Positions 1 to 10,704 of a stretch of DNA of 64,000 bases are shown here, piece after piece. The DNA lies in NCBI RefSeq assembly GCF_007565055.1, contig NC_044550.1, forward strand, positions 83,390,033 through 83,454,032, read 5' to 3'. Under the pieces are notes generated by a model that saw nothing but the letters and a program-made list of their open reading frames with translations, did no database searches and was not told the origin of the DNA. Every line of letters begins with the position of its first letter. Position 1 is the stretch's first letter. The translations under genes were made by a program, and so were the position numbers. This DNA is from Rhinopithecus roxellana (lineage: Eukaryota; Chordata; Mammalia; Primates; Cercopithecidae).

Positions 1-877
1 TTCAACTCATACAATCTTTTCAAGTTACACACAGTAGAAATGGAATCATTGGTGATAGATCGATTATCAAATAGAAGACTAAGGCTGGAATTTGCTGTTG
101 TAACAATAGGCCTACCCATCTTGGTAAATCAAATTTGTGCATAGTTGGAGGAAGAAAATGTCAGAAGCTATATCTGAAGACACCTTAGAACCCTATCAGG
201 CCAGACACCTATAAATATTGTTTTTGAATACATTGGGTCTCCTACCATCAATTACGAGGCTGGCCCTCTTGGCCTGAAGTGACCCTGGGTACTGGGATTG
301 AAACTCTTCAACAAAGACAGAGAAAGCAAGTACTACTGCCATTTTCCAAGGAAAGTATCACTTTATTCTTTCCCTACTGGCAGAGGACTGTAACAGTTGT
401 CTCTCTGGAAATAAGAAATTGGATAACCAGACCAATGGTATTCTCCAATCCATCTTATCAGAGCAGAGCTCTTAAATTCACGTCTGCTAATACTAGCCTG
501 GTATTTTTTGTCCTAAACCAGAGACAGACAAACTAAAGCCCTTGGACCAAATACTGTTTTTGTAAATAAACTTTTACTGAAATGTAGCCACAGCCATGCC
601 CTTTATAAAAAATGTTTGCTTTTATAAAAAAGGTTTGCTGTTCTATCCCTCTCTATACTACACTATTTTAGGTAAGAAATGTTAAGATTCTTAAAACTTC
701 ATTTTAAACTTTCAAGTCCCTTCTACTTCAAGATAACTCCCCAGATCTGTCTACTCTAGGGTGAGAGTGCATGCTTTACTAGGGCATAGTGGAACTTTCT
801 TATTAAATCCAATTAGTGAGTTTTTATGCATCAACCCCAAACAAGCAAGACTTTCCTGAAAGTGCAATATAAAGGCC
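1..877. other. unassigned sequence with a faint hAT-like patch
   Basis: No gene or confident repeat is visible in most of this stretch. Around 520-645 the wording (a TTTTTGTAAATAAA-like core and a 'tgtagccacagcc' patch) resembles the interior of old MER33/Charlie-type hAT elements, but no terminal inverted repeats or target duplication could be found. The short open frame at 279-536 has no recognisable domain and is treated as chance. Confidence 0.3.
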
Positions 878-949
878 TGATATGGTTTGGCTGTGTCCTT
901 ACCCAAATTTCATCTTGAATTATAGTTCCCCAAATCCCCATGTGTTGTA
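878..949 (+). mobile_element. MaLR LTR 5'-end fragment (THE1/MST)
   Basis: The segment starts with the TGATATGGTTTGGCTGTG signature of THE1/MST long terminal repeats and stays aligned for about 70 bases through 'cccatgtgttgt', where it stops. Only the first fifth of an LTR is present, so this is a truncated relic. Confidence 0.75.
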
Positions 950-2495
950 TTTTTTTTCTCTGAATTGTGTGCCATCTTCCTTTTACCATCTATTTCCAGT
1001 AATTAAATTTTCTTATCATTCCTTTTATTTCTGCATGTCTTTTACATTCTTAAAAGCCTGAGCATTTTTTTTTTCCTTAATGTGGTCTCAACAACTGTAT
1101 TCCCATACTCTCTTATAGATCCACATTTGATAATATGGGATCTATTTGTGATTAGTATTCTAAAAGCTAGAATGAAAAGGTAAGTCACAAGATTAGATAT
1201 ATTCAGAAATACTCATTAGGTCATACAGTACTTACATTTTAGTGCTTCTTGTGGTTGCAATTGCACATCTTCCTTACAATTTCACTTCTTTGTCTTTACC
1301 TGAGTGGCACATAATGTTTTTTGCATGTCTTCTTCAGTTGGGTACCAGCTGCATTGTCCCAATGGCTTTCAAAAGGAGACTAATGGACCTAATCCACAAA
1401 TACTGACTAGAAGCCAGAGTAAAGACAAGAGGCTCTGTTTATTGGCCATTAGTCATCAATAAATGATGGCAGTGTTAAACAATAAAGACAGACCTCTGAG
1501 AATATTATTAACATTACTTACAAAATAAATGTTTCTGTGATATATTGGGTTTTGGTAGTCAAATTCCCAGAGGGCTCTAGGACTGGGTTTGTCATCTGCT
1601 GCATTTTAAACTGAAATATCTTTTTCAAAAGCTCTTTCTGGTTCTTTGCTTTGATGGACTTATAAGAAGACTGGGATTTCCTCAAAGAGTAAGATCTTCC
1701 TTTCCTCTGGATGTGTGTCATGTGTCATTGGGTTAACTTGAAAAAGACCTGGGAATATCTGGCAAATATTTTGATCTTTTCACAACTTGGGTCTCTATAC
1801 ATGTATAAGTTTGTCAAAACCCATCAACTATCTGACCCAAGAAAGCAAAGTATAAATCTTGAGACCTTAACAATAACCCCAAAACAAGATCAATCTGTTT
1901 TTGCATTGCCTTCTAAAAGAACATAGAGAAAAGCAATTAGAAAGTACTTTGTATCTGTTTCCCTCTCTATTTTTCCTAAAATAATATGCCTCCTCACTTA
2001 GTACCATATTGCAAACAGCTGGAGTCTATCACATGTTATTCCTACTCGTAGAATATCCTAAAAGCAATAAAGAGAGAAAGAATAAACATGTTTTAAATTA
2101 TTCAATTTTCATGCTTTATGACTTTCTCATGATCACTTTAGTCATCTACCTAAAGATTTATTTTGAAGGCTAAGTGTGATTACAGATGAATGCACTTCTA
2201 AAACCAATATGAAATACCTTCCTTAAAACACTTAAGAATGCAAGAGACAGTGAAAACATGGAGGCTTTAAACTCCATATCTACCATTTGAGTACATTACC
2301 TAACCACAGTTAAAGATTCCTTTCTTTGTTGATAGAATAGAATAGCCAAGAGCAGGGGTGGCAAACCTGGAAAATGCAAATTCTCAAAAATCATAGGGAA
2401 GACATGATATTGTTGTTACTTTGAAGAAGTGCATAAAAATCTCATGCTATCTCATTGAGAGGCAAGTGACCCTTCTCTTCACTGGTAAAACATGT
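950..2495. other. unassigned AT-rich sequence
   Basis: No gene, RNA gene or confident repeat was recognised. Short open frames on both strands (for example 1518-1721 and 1711-1926) lack domains and codon structure. Confidence 0.3.
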
Positions 2496-2590
2496 CATGG
2501 TTAATAATACCTGCTTCATAAGACGGTTGTGAAGGTTAAATATAGATAAATCACCTAGAGGTAGAGTTAATGGTAATAAATGTTCCTTCT
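2496..2590 (+). repeat. MIR SINE fragment
   Basis: The phrase 'aatacctgcttcataagacggttgtgaaggttaaat' follows the MIR 3'-half consensus (state change, 'gttgtgaggattaaat', then 'agtaataaatgtt'). It is old and diverged. Confidence 0.55.
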
Positions 2591-3926
2591 TTTGTTCCCC
2601 CTGCATTTTGTCCTCCTTCCTGTTCTCAAAGAGAAGAAAAGTCAACAGTAATCCTAAACATCACTAGTTGTGGAATAGACTTAGGAACAGAATAGGATGA
2701 AAGTCTCCTACATTTTAATGATAAACACAAAATGGTGGCAAGATATCTAATGTCTTTCCTGAATCTTTGCACAAAAACATGACATACTTCTTCTCATTCT
2801 ATAGAAACACCAAAATGTGAACAACCTCTCTGAAGTTACCAAAGAATAGATCCAAAAAGAATATCAAAGTCTCCAAACTTGAAGTTTAAAATTCTGAAAA
2901 CAAGCATATTATATCTGAGATATTACTTGGTAGGTTTGTTTGTATATCATCAACCAGTAGTGAAATTACTAATGTTCTTTGTAGGTTTATTATTCATCTG
3001 TGAATGTTTTAGTAGATAACCAGTTGTATGTTTATATCATTATATGTTTATATATTTATTAGACACCCCATTATAGGTTTATGTGTTAACTCAAAAAGAG
3101 GGCCTAAGGAGAACTCCACAGTAGAGAACAAAGAGTGAGGTTACAAGTGGGCAAGTACACATGTAGTGGCCATGACTGTGATTATTTGAGAAGCTACTTC
3201 GTTTCAGAAGTTTTAGGCATCGGTCTCTACCTTCCACTGAAATTCATATTTTCCCTTTGCTGAGTCTTTGTGGCTTTATTCTGTTACTCCAGAGCCAAGT
3301 CTCACTTGCATAGTTGTCTGGGAAATCTACCAGAGCTAAACTCCCCAAGACTCATTTTCTTCCTAGTTCTTCCTATTGCATTTGCTGGCTTGGTCCTCCG
3401 TCAGCTCATAGAGGCTTCACTGATCATTCCCCTCTGCACCCAGAATGCTAAATTAGTGTGTGATCTCTGGTAGACCTAGGCCCTATTTTGCTTGATAGGG
3501 TCTAAAACACATCAGTGCTCTGTGACAATTTTAGAACATCTCTCAATATACTATAAGCGGGTAACATATGGTGTTTGCATACACATAGCTCCAAACAGGA
3601 TCCAGGAGCATGGCTTTATTCCCAGACCATGACCACGTGAGGGATGAGGGTTCTGCTCCTGTCTCCAGGTTGGAGGTTTCCCAGAGAATCACTTTGATCT
3701 AGTTTCACATTCACCCCATGGGATGGCTCTAATTGCCCTCTAAGGGACTACAGTCAATCACAGGAGCAGGCTCGGATCCTGTTGTAGTTCAGGATCCTCC
3801 AGATGTCCCTATCTTAGCTTTCTTCAGATAGACTGGAAAGCCCTTGGAGGGTCAAAGACTGAACCAGCCTTCCAGATTTCCCTGGATCACAAACAACACA
3901 AGCCCTGGCCATTGACTTTAGATGCT
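2591..3926. other. unassigned sequence
   Basis: Nothing gene-like or clearly repetitive was recognised. The 67-codon frame at 3270-3473 starts with ATG but shows no domain or conserved signature. Confidence 0.3.
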
Positions 3927-4100
3927 TTTAAGTATCAGAGCAGGATGGGTGAATGGAACTATGCAGCAATCCACGCTAACATTTAGCCGTATTTGCAATA
4001 AGGACCCAGATATGCCATCAGCCTGGTGCTACCTGGCAAAGTGCACTTCAATTTCAAGCTGATGTGTTTACTTTCCAGGTTTGAAATTGTTGTCAGCAAT
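3927..4100 (+). repeat. direct duplication, copy A
   Basis: This 174-bp segment recurs in the same orientation at 4916-5085. Shared runs include 'gctaacatttagcc', 'ctacctggcaaagtgcactt' and 'caagctgatgtgttta'. Differences are scattered substitutions and small indels, giving an estimated identity of 85-90% by eye. I do not recognise the sequence as a named repeat family. It may be a local segmental duplication or two copies of an unnamed interspersed repeat. Confidence 0.85.
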
Positions 4101-4164
4101 TTTTATTTTAAATAGAAGTTGCAGTCACTGGCCTTTTAGAATACTTCATATTTACAAAGGTTCA

Positions 4165-4262
4165 TTTTACAAGAACATCCTAAAGTGCTATATGAATATC
4201 ATTTCATTTATCCTCATCACATCTCTGTGAGGGAAAGTAACCCATATTGCCCTCCCCCATCA
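4165..4262 (+). repeat. MIR SINE fragment
   Basis: The MIR core wording is visible: 'catttcatttatcctcatcacatctctgtgaggg', followed by a run resembling 'attattatcccca'. Confidence 0.55.
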
Positions 4263-4860
4263 TCACCAGACCTTGTGTTCAAATGAAAACACACACACAA
4301 AGCCCCAACACAGAGGGTTTCCAGAGGACCAGAACAGAACTGATACTGAGCCCAATAATTGTGTGTTGTATATGAAGGTTTGGGCGCTGACAAAGGACTT
4401 GGGGGAAATAGTTCTATCACACCAAGAGAATAACACTTTCTTAAGGGCAGAAGAATGGGGACATGGGAAGAGAACCTAAATCAGCCCATTGTTTTGAAGA
4501 CCCTTGTTCTCTGCCTTCTTTCTCCTGTTATCAGTTATTACCATCACTCAGAAAGGAGGTGGAAGGGAGGCATGGAGCAAACTGATGAGCCCATAAATTG
4601 TTGAGCCTGTTACTTGTTTTTGAAATATTCACCTGTGTTCTAGATCAGAAATCAACTGATTTTTATTCCATAACACTTTCAAATGATTAGGATAATCCAT
4701 CAAGCGTAGCCTAAGAACCTTTATTTCCTAAGATTAAATCAATTTGATTCAACTATTTGTTTAGTAGAAGCTTTGATGATAATAATAATGGCAAAAGGAA
4801 TTGGGGAGGGATGATGATGAGAGCAGTACATCTTTTTCTCTCATCAAGAGGTAAGGAAGT

Positions 4861-4915
4861 GAGTGCTTATTGAGTAAGTATGGTGTACCAAGAGCTTTTC
4901 TAGATGACATTGTCT
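4861..4915 (+). repeat. MIR-like fragment, interrupted
   Basis: 'gagtgcttattgagtaagtatggtgtaccaagagctttt' resembles the MIR/L2 3' phrase 'agtgcttactatgtgccaggcactgtt'. The match stops where duplication copy B begins. MIR-like sequence resumes beyond the solo LTR near 5835, which suggests one MIR split by later events. Confidence 0.4.
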
Positions 4916-5085
4916 TTTAAATATCAGAGCAGAATGGGCAAATGAACTATGCAGCGATCCATGCTAACATTTAGCCTTATTTGCAATAAAGACCCAGACA
5001 TGCTGTCAGCCTGTTGCTACCTGGCAAAGTGCACTTCAGTTTCAAGCTGATGTGTTTACTTTTCAGGGTTGAAATTGTCAGCAAT
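4916..5085 (+). repeat. direct duplication, copy B
   Basis: Second copy of the segment at 3927-4100, in the same orientation and about 0.99 kb downstream. Homology runs from 'ttttaa(g/a)tatcagagc' to 'gtcagcaat'. No clear target-site duplication flanks it. Confidence 0.85.
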
Positions 5086-5131
5086 CTGTGACAATTCATT
5101 TAACACTGAATTTTGGGAATTATGGTTCTTA

Positions 5132-5796
5132 TGTCAGAAGCATTTGAACCACAATGACTCCATCTTGAATCGGTAAATGAGGCTGAGACCTGCTGGGCTG
5201 CATTCCTAGGAGGTTAGGCATTCTTTGCCACAGGATGAGACAGGAGGTTGGTAGGACTGGTATCATAAGACACAGGTCATAAAGACCCTGCTGATAAAAC
5301 AGGATATGGTAAAGAAGCTGACCAAAACCTACTAAAACCAACATGGTGATGAAAGTGACCTCTGATAGTTCTCACTGATCATTATATGCTAATTATAATT
5401 CATTATAATTATACGTTTATATATATTATGTACTATATTATGTTTATAATTCATTAGCATGCTAAAAGACACTCCCATTACACCATGACAGTTTACAAAT
5501 GCCATGGCAACATCTAGAAGTTACCCTGTATAGTCTAAAAAAGGGAGGAATCCTAAATTCTGGGAATTGCCCACCTCTTTCCCTCATGAATAATCCACCC
5601 CTTGTTTAGCATGTGATCAAGAAATAACCATAAAATTAGCCAATCAGCAGCCCTCGGGGCTGCTGTCTTTATGGAGTAGCTGTTCTTTTGTTTCTTCTCT
5701 AATAAACTTGCTTTCTTTTTACTCTGTGGACTCGCCCTGAATTCTTTCTTGTGTGAGATCTCTTGGGGTCTGGGTAGGGACCCCCTTCTAGTAACA
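5132..5796 (+). mobile_element. solo LTR of a class I (ERV1) endogenous retrovirus
   Basis: The LTR runs from TG to CA and is flanked by a perfect 4-bp duplication, CTTA (5128-5131 and 5797-5800), as expected for a class I element. Inside are 'actccatcttgaa' near the 5' end, an AATAAA polyadenylation signal near 5700 in 'ctaataaacttgc', and the 3' phrase 'cttggggtctgggtaggga'. No internal retroviral genes are present, so it is a solo LTR left by LTR-LTR recombination. An AT-rich block (about 5385-5460) sits in the 5' half. The subfamily is uncertain. Confidence 0.85.
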
Positions 5797-5834
5797 CTTA
5801 TGCTCCTTTTCAAGAAACCAACACTCAGAAAAAA

Positions 5835-5905
5835 TAAACAACTTATAAGGTGACACAGCTAGTAAACTCCAGAGTCTAGACTCTACCCAAATCTTTCTAA
5901 TTCTT
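5835..5905 (+). repeat. MIR SINE 3'-half fragment
   Basis: 'ggtgacacagctagtaaactcc' matches the MIR phrase 'ggtcacacagctagtaag', followed by diverged tail wording. Confidence 0.5.
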
Positions 5906-6019
5906 AAACTCCAGTTAAGAGTTGCTTTGGGGTTGTTCTCATATGCTAATGTGAAGCTACTGAAGAACACATTCTCTTACCAAGAAGCAATTGTTACAAC
6001 TGGATAGGAGGAACGAGTT

Positions 6020-6245
6020 CTGGTGTTCTGTACACTGCAGGGTGAATAGGGTTAACTATAATTTATTGTGTATTTTTTAAAAGCTAGAAGAGAGGATTTT
6101 TATGTTCACAGCACAAAGAAATGATGTTTGTGGGGATAGTATACTAATTACCCTGATTTGATAATTACATGCTATATACAAATACCAAATATCACTCTGT
6201 ATCTCATAAATATGTACAAGTATTATATGTCAACTAAAAATAAAA
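6020..6245 (+). mobile_element. L1MA/L1MB-type 3' UTR fragment
   Basis: The text 'agggttaactataatttattgtgtat...aaaagctagaag...ccctgatttgataattac...tctcataaatatgtac' is the 3' UTR of an old L1. It is 5'-truncated and ends in a degenerate A-rich tail. A closely similar 68-bp piece recurs at 6933-7000. Confidence 0.75.
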
Positions 6246-6358
6246 GGAGAAAAAAGTCAACTGTTTTTGTTCCCAAACCAGTTTGTATCTTTTGCTCTTG
6301 TTATTTGGATAACATTATTTGGTTAAATGTTGAGCACTAATGAAGTATAAATATAGAA

Positions 6359-6655
6359 GCCGGGTGCAGTGGCTCATGCCTGTAATCCCAACACTTTGGG
6401 AGGCCAAGGCAAGAGGATCGCTTGATGTCAGGTGTTTGAGACCAGCGTGGGCAACACAGTGAACACGTCTCTACAAAAAATATAAAGATTATCCAGGCAT
6501 GGTGGTGTGTGCCTGTAGTCCCAGCTACTCAGGGAGCTGAGGTGGGAGGATGACTTGACCCCAGGAGGTCAGGCTGCTGTCAGTTGTGATCATGCCTCTG
6601 CACTCGAACCTGGGTGACAGAGCAAGACTCTGTCTCAAAAAAAAAAAAAAAAAGG
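6359..6655 (+). mobile_element. AluJ
   Basis: Complete dimeric Alu starting 'gccgggtgcagtgg' with a poly(A) tail at about 6637-6653. The target duplication is near-perfect: 'gaagtataaatatagaa' before the element and 'gaagtataaatacagaa' after the tail. Many diverged diagnostic positions point to the old J branch. Confidence 0.9.
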
Positions 6656-6908
6656 AAAGAAAGAAGTATAAATACAGAAGTTTATTGTTTCTATGAAGAC
6701 TAGAGTGCTTAAAAATTGTTTTCATATATATGTGGATTATATACCTGCAAAATATTAGAGTAAATTTATAAAAATCTAGGATTCTGCATTCAGATTGCTT
6801 CAACATTCTTCTGGCATCTTAAAGAAATGGAAACTGGAAATTGGTCAGGCATGTGGCTCTGGTTCTTTAAAAAAGATGATGCAAAAATCAAAGAAGAGGC
6901 AAGGTATA

Positions 6909-6934
6909 TATACACACACACACACACACACACC
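6909..6934 (+). repeat. (CA)n microsatellite
   Basis: An alternating AC run of roughly 22 nt preceded by 'tatata'. It abuts the L1-like piece that begins at 6933. Confidence 0.95.
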
Positions 6935-7000
6935 CTGATTTGATCATTACTTTCTGTATACATATACCAAATGTCACTCTGTATCTCATAAATATGTACA
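6933..7000 (+). repeat. 68-bp L1 3' UTR-like piece, possible local copy
   Basis: It matches 6151-6218 from 'ccctgatttgat' to 'aatatgtaca' with only scattered changes. It has no poly(A) tail, no upstream L1 sequence and no target duplication. A very short independent L1 insertion is possible; copying from 0.8 kb away is the alternative. Confidence 0.7.
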
Positions 7001-7020
7001 CCTATATATACACACACACA

Positions 7021-7190
7021 TAATATATAGGTGTATATACATATGTGTACATATGTATATACATTTACTCAGGGTCAGCATTGGGTTAAAAAACCAAGTT
7101 TTCTAATATTTATGTACACATATGTATATACACCTATATATTATATTCTAATATTAATGTACACATATGTATATACACCTATATATTATA
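7021..7190. repeat. 32-bp perfect inverted repeat plus 45-bp tandem duplication
   Basis: The left arm 7021-7052 is the exact reverse complement of 7112-7143, separated by a 59-nt loop. The right arm lies in a 45-bp unit (7101-7145) that is repeated immediately at 7146-7190 with one mismatch. The loop holds a 48-nt passage (7061-7108) that also occurs at 9568-9630. The arms are TA/CA-rich ('gtgtatatacatatgtgtac'). Confidence 0.9.
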
Positions 7191-7199
7191 TATATAAAG

Positions 7200-7689
7200 T
7201 GTATACCAACTTACACTTTTAAACCTTTTAAAAAGGTAGCTTACATATTTCCCTGCTTTAATTGCCTTTTCCAATTAACTAGCCAGCTGTAGATTTTTAA
7301 AGCTTTTGATAAGAAGATGACCTCTCCTATAAAGCTTTTATTCTCTGGTCTGGGAATCCTATCTGCTTATTAATTTTATATATTTCTACAATCAGAGAGA
7401 AATTTACACATAAGTCTTAACTCTTCTTTTGAGGAAAGAGAAGAATTGAAGATGATAGGAAGGGAAAATATCCAAGGGTGGGTTCTCAAACAACTGAGAT
7501 GAATATAAAAATTGAGTAACAAATAAATGGTTCAACTAATAGTTAAATTCTCATTAATGTTAAATTAGAAGCCCATTCTATGTAAAATTATCTGTTTCTG
7601 TTATTTTTGTTTGCCTTCATTTCCCAGTGAAAGCTTATTTTAAGAAAGGCCAACTTTCCTCACTAAACATTCTCAGTAATCACGTTGCT
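7200..7689. other. unassigned sequence
   Basis: AT-rich sequence with no recognised gene or repeat. Confidence 0.3.
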
Positions 7690-8480
7690 TTTCCAGTCAC
7701 CCAAAGTCACAAACCAGAGCGTTGTCCAAGGCTCCTCCTCCTTTCAACCTCCAAATCCATTGAACTCCATCTCCCAACTGTTTTCGTATCTGTCCCTTTA
7801 TCTTACTGCGTAGGAGGGATCAAACACAAGGGCAAGCATTTACCAAGTACATGTATCAAAGTCAATCCCTACTTTCCTGCATCTCTGCTCCTTGAACCAC
7901 ACATTTTATTTTATAGGATCCTGATGGAGTCAAAAAGATAACTTCTCTCACTTCCTGTCATATTTGCTGTATGATAACAAGATATTCTCAGAATTAAAAG
8001 GCTTTCCTGATACATGTTGCTGAAATTAATTTGTTGTTCTACCTGCTGCTACTGACATCAGTAGCACAACACAACTGTTACGTACACTTTCCATAGGTCT
8101 CCTGTATTAACCGTCCACCACTACCACCATCCCTTCCAGTAGCAAATCTTCAGCTCAGTTCCCGTGTTAATCTAGAATCCAAATCTCAGTTTATAACTGC
8201 TGCACTCAAAAGCAGTCAATATTCTCTTGACCTATCAGACCGAATCCAAGCTCCTTGGAATTAAAATATCAGGTCCTCTGCAATCTGGATCTCTCCTTGT
8301 TTTTATAGATGTGACTCATCTTCTCTTTAAACAATAGCTTTGCTCCTCTAGACAATTTCTACTCATTCTTTAGGTCTCATATTCGTTGTCTTCTCATCTA
8401 GGAAGTCCCACCGATACCCCAGGACAGTGGGGGAGGCGCCCTTCCTTCTGTGTCTCCAACCCTAGCATCCACCTAGTGTA
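7690..8480 (+). mobile_element. probable L2 LINE fragments
   Basis: Phrases typical of the L2 reverse-transcriptase C-terminus and 3' end appear in order: 'tccaaggctcctcctcctttcaacctccaaatcc', 'gaccgaatccaagctcctt', 'cctctgcaatctggatctctcc', 'ctactcattctttaggtctcat'. The copy is badly eroded and gapped. The 104-codon frame at 7627-7941 within it has no L2 protein similarity that I can read, so I do not call a gene. Confidence 0.5.
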
Positions 8481-9154
8481 TGCCTTGGACAAAGATGCCA
8501 AGAAGAATTTGCCAACACTGCAATAGACAGAGACGATCAAAGGCTGCTGTGCCCTTGGGGGCCCAGCTGTGCCAAATCAGTGACTAAGACAACTGTGGAT
8601 TCTAAGGAGAGCTCTTGGAATGTGAAATAGGAAAAAGCCCTGTTGTGGAATCAGTTCTCCCTGCCTGAGCTATCCTTTATAGGAGGTTATGCCATGAACA
8701 CCAAGCATCGGTTTTAATCTTATGCTATTGTGTCGAAGTCTCCTCCTCATGTACATTGAATAACATCTTATGTCTTCTATTTATATTAATTTACACAGTT
8801 AAATTATCAAAGGAAAACACCAAAATCATACTTTTCCAAGTTTGAGCTTGACTTTTGGCTTTCTTTAAGAACTATAAATTTGATGTGGCAATGCATTAAA
8901 TTCTTGAGTTATTCTTAGACCACTTTTAAGATTAATGTAGTCTTAAAATTGGTTTTTCTTAGATTGTGCATTCATTTCATTAAGGTGAAGCATATTTGGA
9001 AATTAGCACTAAATTAAATTTTTCCCATTCTAAAACAACTTACATATATATCAGATGTTAGTAGACTTCATTTTTATATTCTTAAAATTGCACCAAAAAA
9101 TTATATTTTGTATAGAATATATGTAGTACTTGACAGTTATAAAAACCTGCATGA
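8481..9154. other. unassigned sequence
   Basis: No gene or confident repeat seen. It is AT-rich toward the AluY that follows. Confidence 0.3.
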
Positions 9155-9460
9155 GGCCGGGCGCTGTGGCTCACGCCTGTAATCCCAGCACTTTGGGAGG
9201 CCGAGGCAGGCGGATCACAAGGTCAGGAGATCGAGACCATCCTGGCTAACACGGTGAAACCCTGTCTCTACAAAAAATACAAAAAAAATTAGCCCGGCGC
9301 GGTGGCGGCGGGCGCCTGTAGTCCCAGCTACTCGGGAGGCTGAGGCAGGAGAATGGCGGGAACCCGGAAGGCGGAGCTTGCAGTGAGCCCAGATCGCGCC
9401 ACTGAACTCCAGCCTGGGGGACACAGCGAGGCTCCGTCTCAAAAAAAAAAAAAAAAAAAA
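9155..9460 (+). mobile_element. AluY
   Basis: Complete Alu beginning GGCCGGGCGC with Y-type wording ('gatcacaaggtcaggagatcgagaccatcctggctaacacggtg'), middle A-rich linker and a poly(A) tail at 9441-9460. The target duplication 'aaaaacctgcatga' occurs before (9141-9154) and after the element (in the tail and 9461-9469). Antisense frames across it are Alu artefacts. Confidence 0.95.
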
Positions 9461-9499
9461 CCTGCATGAATTTATTTGCTTCTCACAATCCAATAGTAC

Positions 9500-9565
9500 A
9501 GACAGATAGGTATTATTATCCCCATTTTAGCGATGAGGAAATGCAGGGTGGTTTGAGGACTCTGG
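9500..9565 (+). repeat. MIR-like fragment
   Basis: 'ggtattattatccccattttagcgatgaggaaatg' is the MIR core phrase. The text after it leaves the MIR consensus. Confidence 0.55.
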
Positions 9566-9567
9566 CC

Positions 9568-9630
9568 ACATTTACCCAGGGTTAGCACTGGGTTAAAAAA
9601 CAAACCAACCAATAAACCAAGTTTTCTAAT
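9568..9630 (+). repeat. probable donor of the patch at 7061-7108
   Basis: This passage (acatttacccagggttagca ... ccaagttttctaat) matches 7061-7108 at about 45 of 48 positions, except for 15 extra nucleotides ('aaaccaaccaataa') here. Confidence 0.8.
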
Positions 9631-9639
9631 TCCTTGTAA

Positions 9640-10084
9640 GGACTTGTGCCTACGCAGTTGTAGATAATTCTTTTTCTCCTGAGAGGAGAATGTATAGGAT
9701 GTAATATTTTAGCTTGGTAAAACCATTTTTCAAGTGTTAAAATTTATTGATGCAACCAACAAATAGGAAAAAATTTCTGAATTAATTCTGCTTTGATTTC
9801 TTTATCATTACCTTAAATAAGGACAATGATTTTATTAGTCATTTCTATCATTCATTTGTAATGTCTGTTTTACCTCTGTAGCTAAGACTACTCAAGTCAG
9901 CAATTAAATAATTACAAATGTGAAATGTAAAGAATTTGCCTGTTTTTTATCATTCTGACAGGAGCATATTTACATTTTTAAGTTTCATAGAAGGAAATTT
10001 ACAGTGTTTACTTTTGTTATTACTTTTCTGACAACCAGTGAAAACTATGTGGAAAAAATATTGTAATGACTGAAAAGCAAGCTC
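9640..10084. other. unassigned AT-rich sequence
   Basis: Nothing recognised. Confidence 0.3.
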
Positions 10085-10192
10085 CAAGGACACAAGAACT
10101 TTGTCTCTTTCTTCACTGGCACATTCTGAAGGCCTAGAACAGGCCTGAAATATAGTTGGTACTTAATGAGTATTTGTTGAATGAATAAATGA
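10085..10192 (+). mobile_element. L2 LINE 3' end
   Basis: 'aactttgtctctttcttcact...ggcctagaacaggcctgaaatatagttggtacttaatgagtatttgttgaatgaat' is the L2 3' terminus, with the usual GAATGAAT-type end. Confidence 0.7.
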
Positions 10193-10231
10193 AATAATAA
10201 ATGAAACAAACGAGGAAGCTGAGGCTCATGA

Positions 10232-10672
10232 CTCTATTAGTAAGGGTTCTCCAGAGAAACGGAACGAGCTGGAAACATGTAGGTGCATGAGAGGGGATTT
10301 ATTATGAGAATTGGTTCATGTGATTAGGGAGCCTGAAAAGTCCCACATTTGGCTATCTGCAAGCTGGAAAACCAGGAAAGCTGGTGGTGTAATTTAATCC
10401 AGTCTGAGTTTGAAGGCCTGAGAATCATGTCCAAGGATAGGAGAAGATGGATGTCTTCTCAAGAAAAGAGGGTGAATTCCCTCTTCCTCTACCTTTTTAT
10501 TCTATTCAGACCTTTCACTGCTTGGATGATGCTTGCCACCTTGACTCTTCTTCATTCAGTCTATGGATTCAAATGCTGATCTCTTCCAGAAACATCCTCA
10601 CAGATATATCCAGAAAATCTTGTTTACCAGCGATCTGGGTATCCCTTAACCCAGCCAAGTCAACCATCTCAA
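10232..10672 (-). mobile_element. ERVL/MLT2-type LTR
   Basis: Read on the minus strand, the LTR ends '...gtttctctggagaacccttactaatag'. On the plus strand this appears as 'ctattagtaagggttctccagagaaac' and leads through 'gggagcctgaaaagtccca', 'tgagtttgaaggcctgagaa' and 'cagaaacatcctcacagatatatccagaa'. This is the layout of class III MLT2 LTRs. The two short open frames inside it are not genes. Confidence 0.7.
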
Positions 10673-10704
10673 TGACCTTATGTTATTTGAGAAGTAAAAA
10701 TAAT

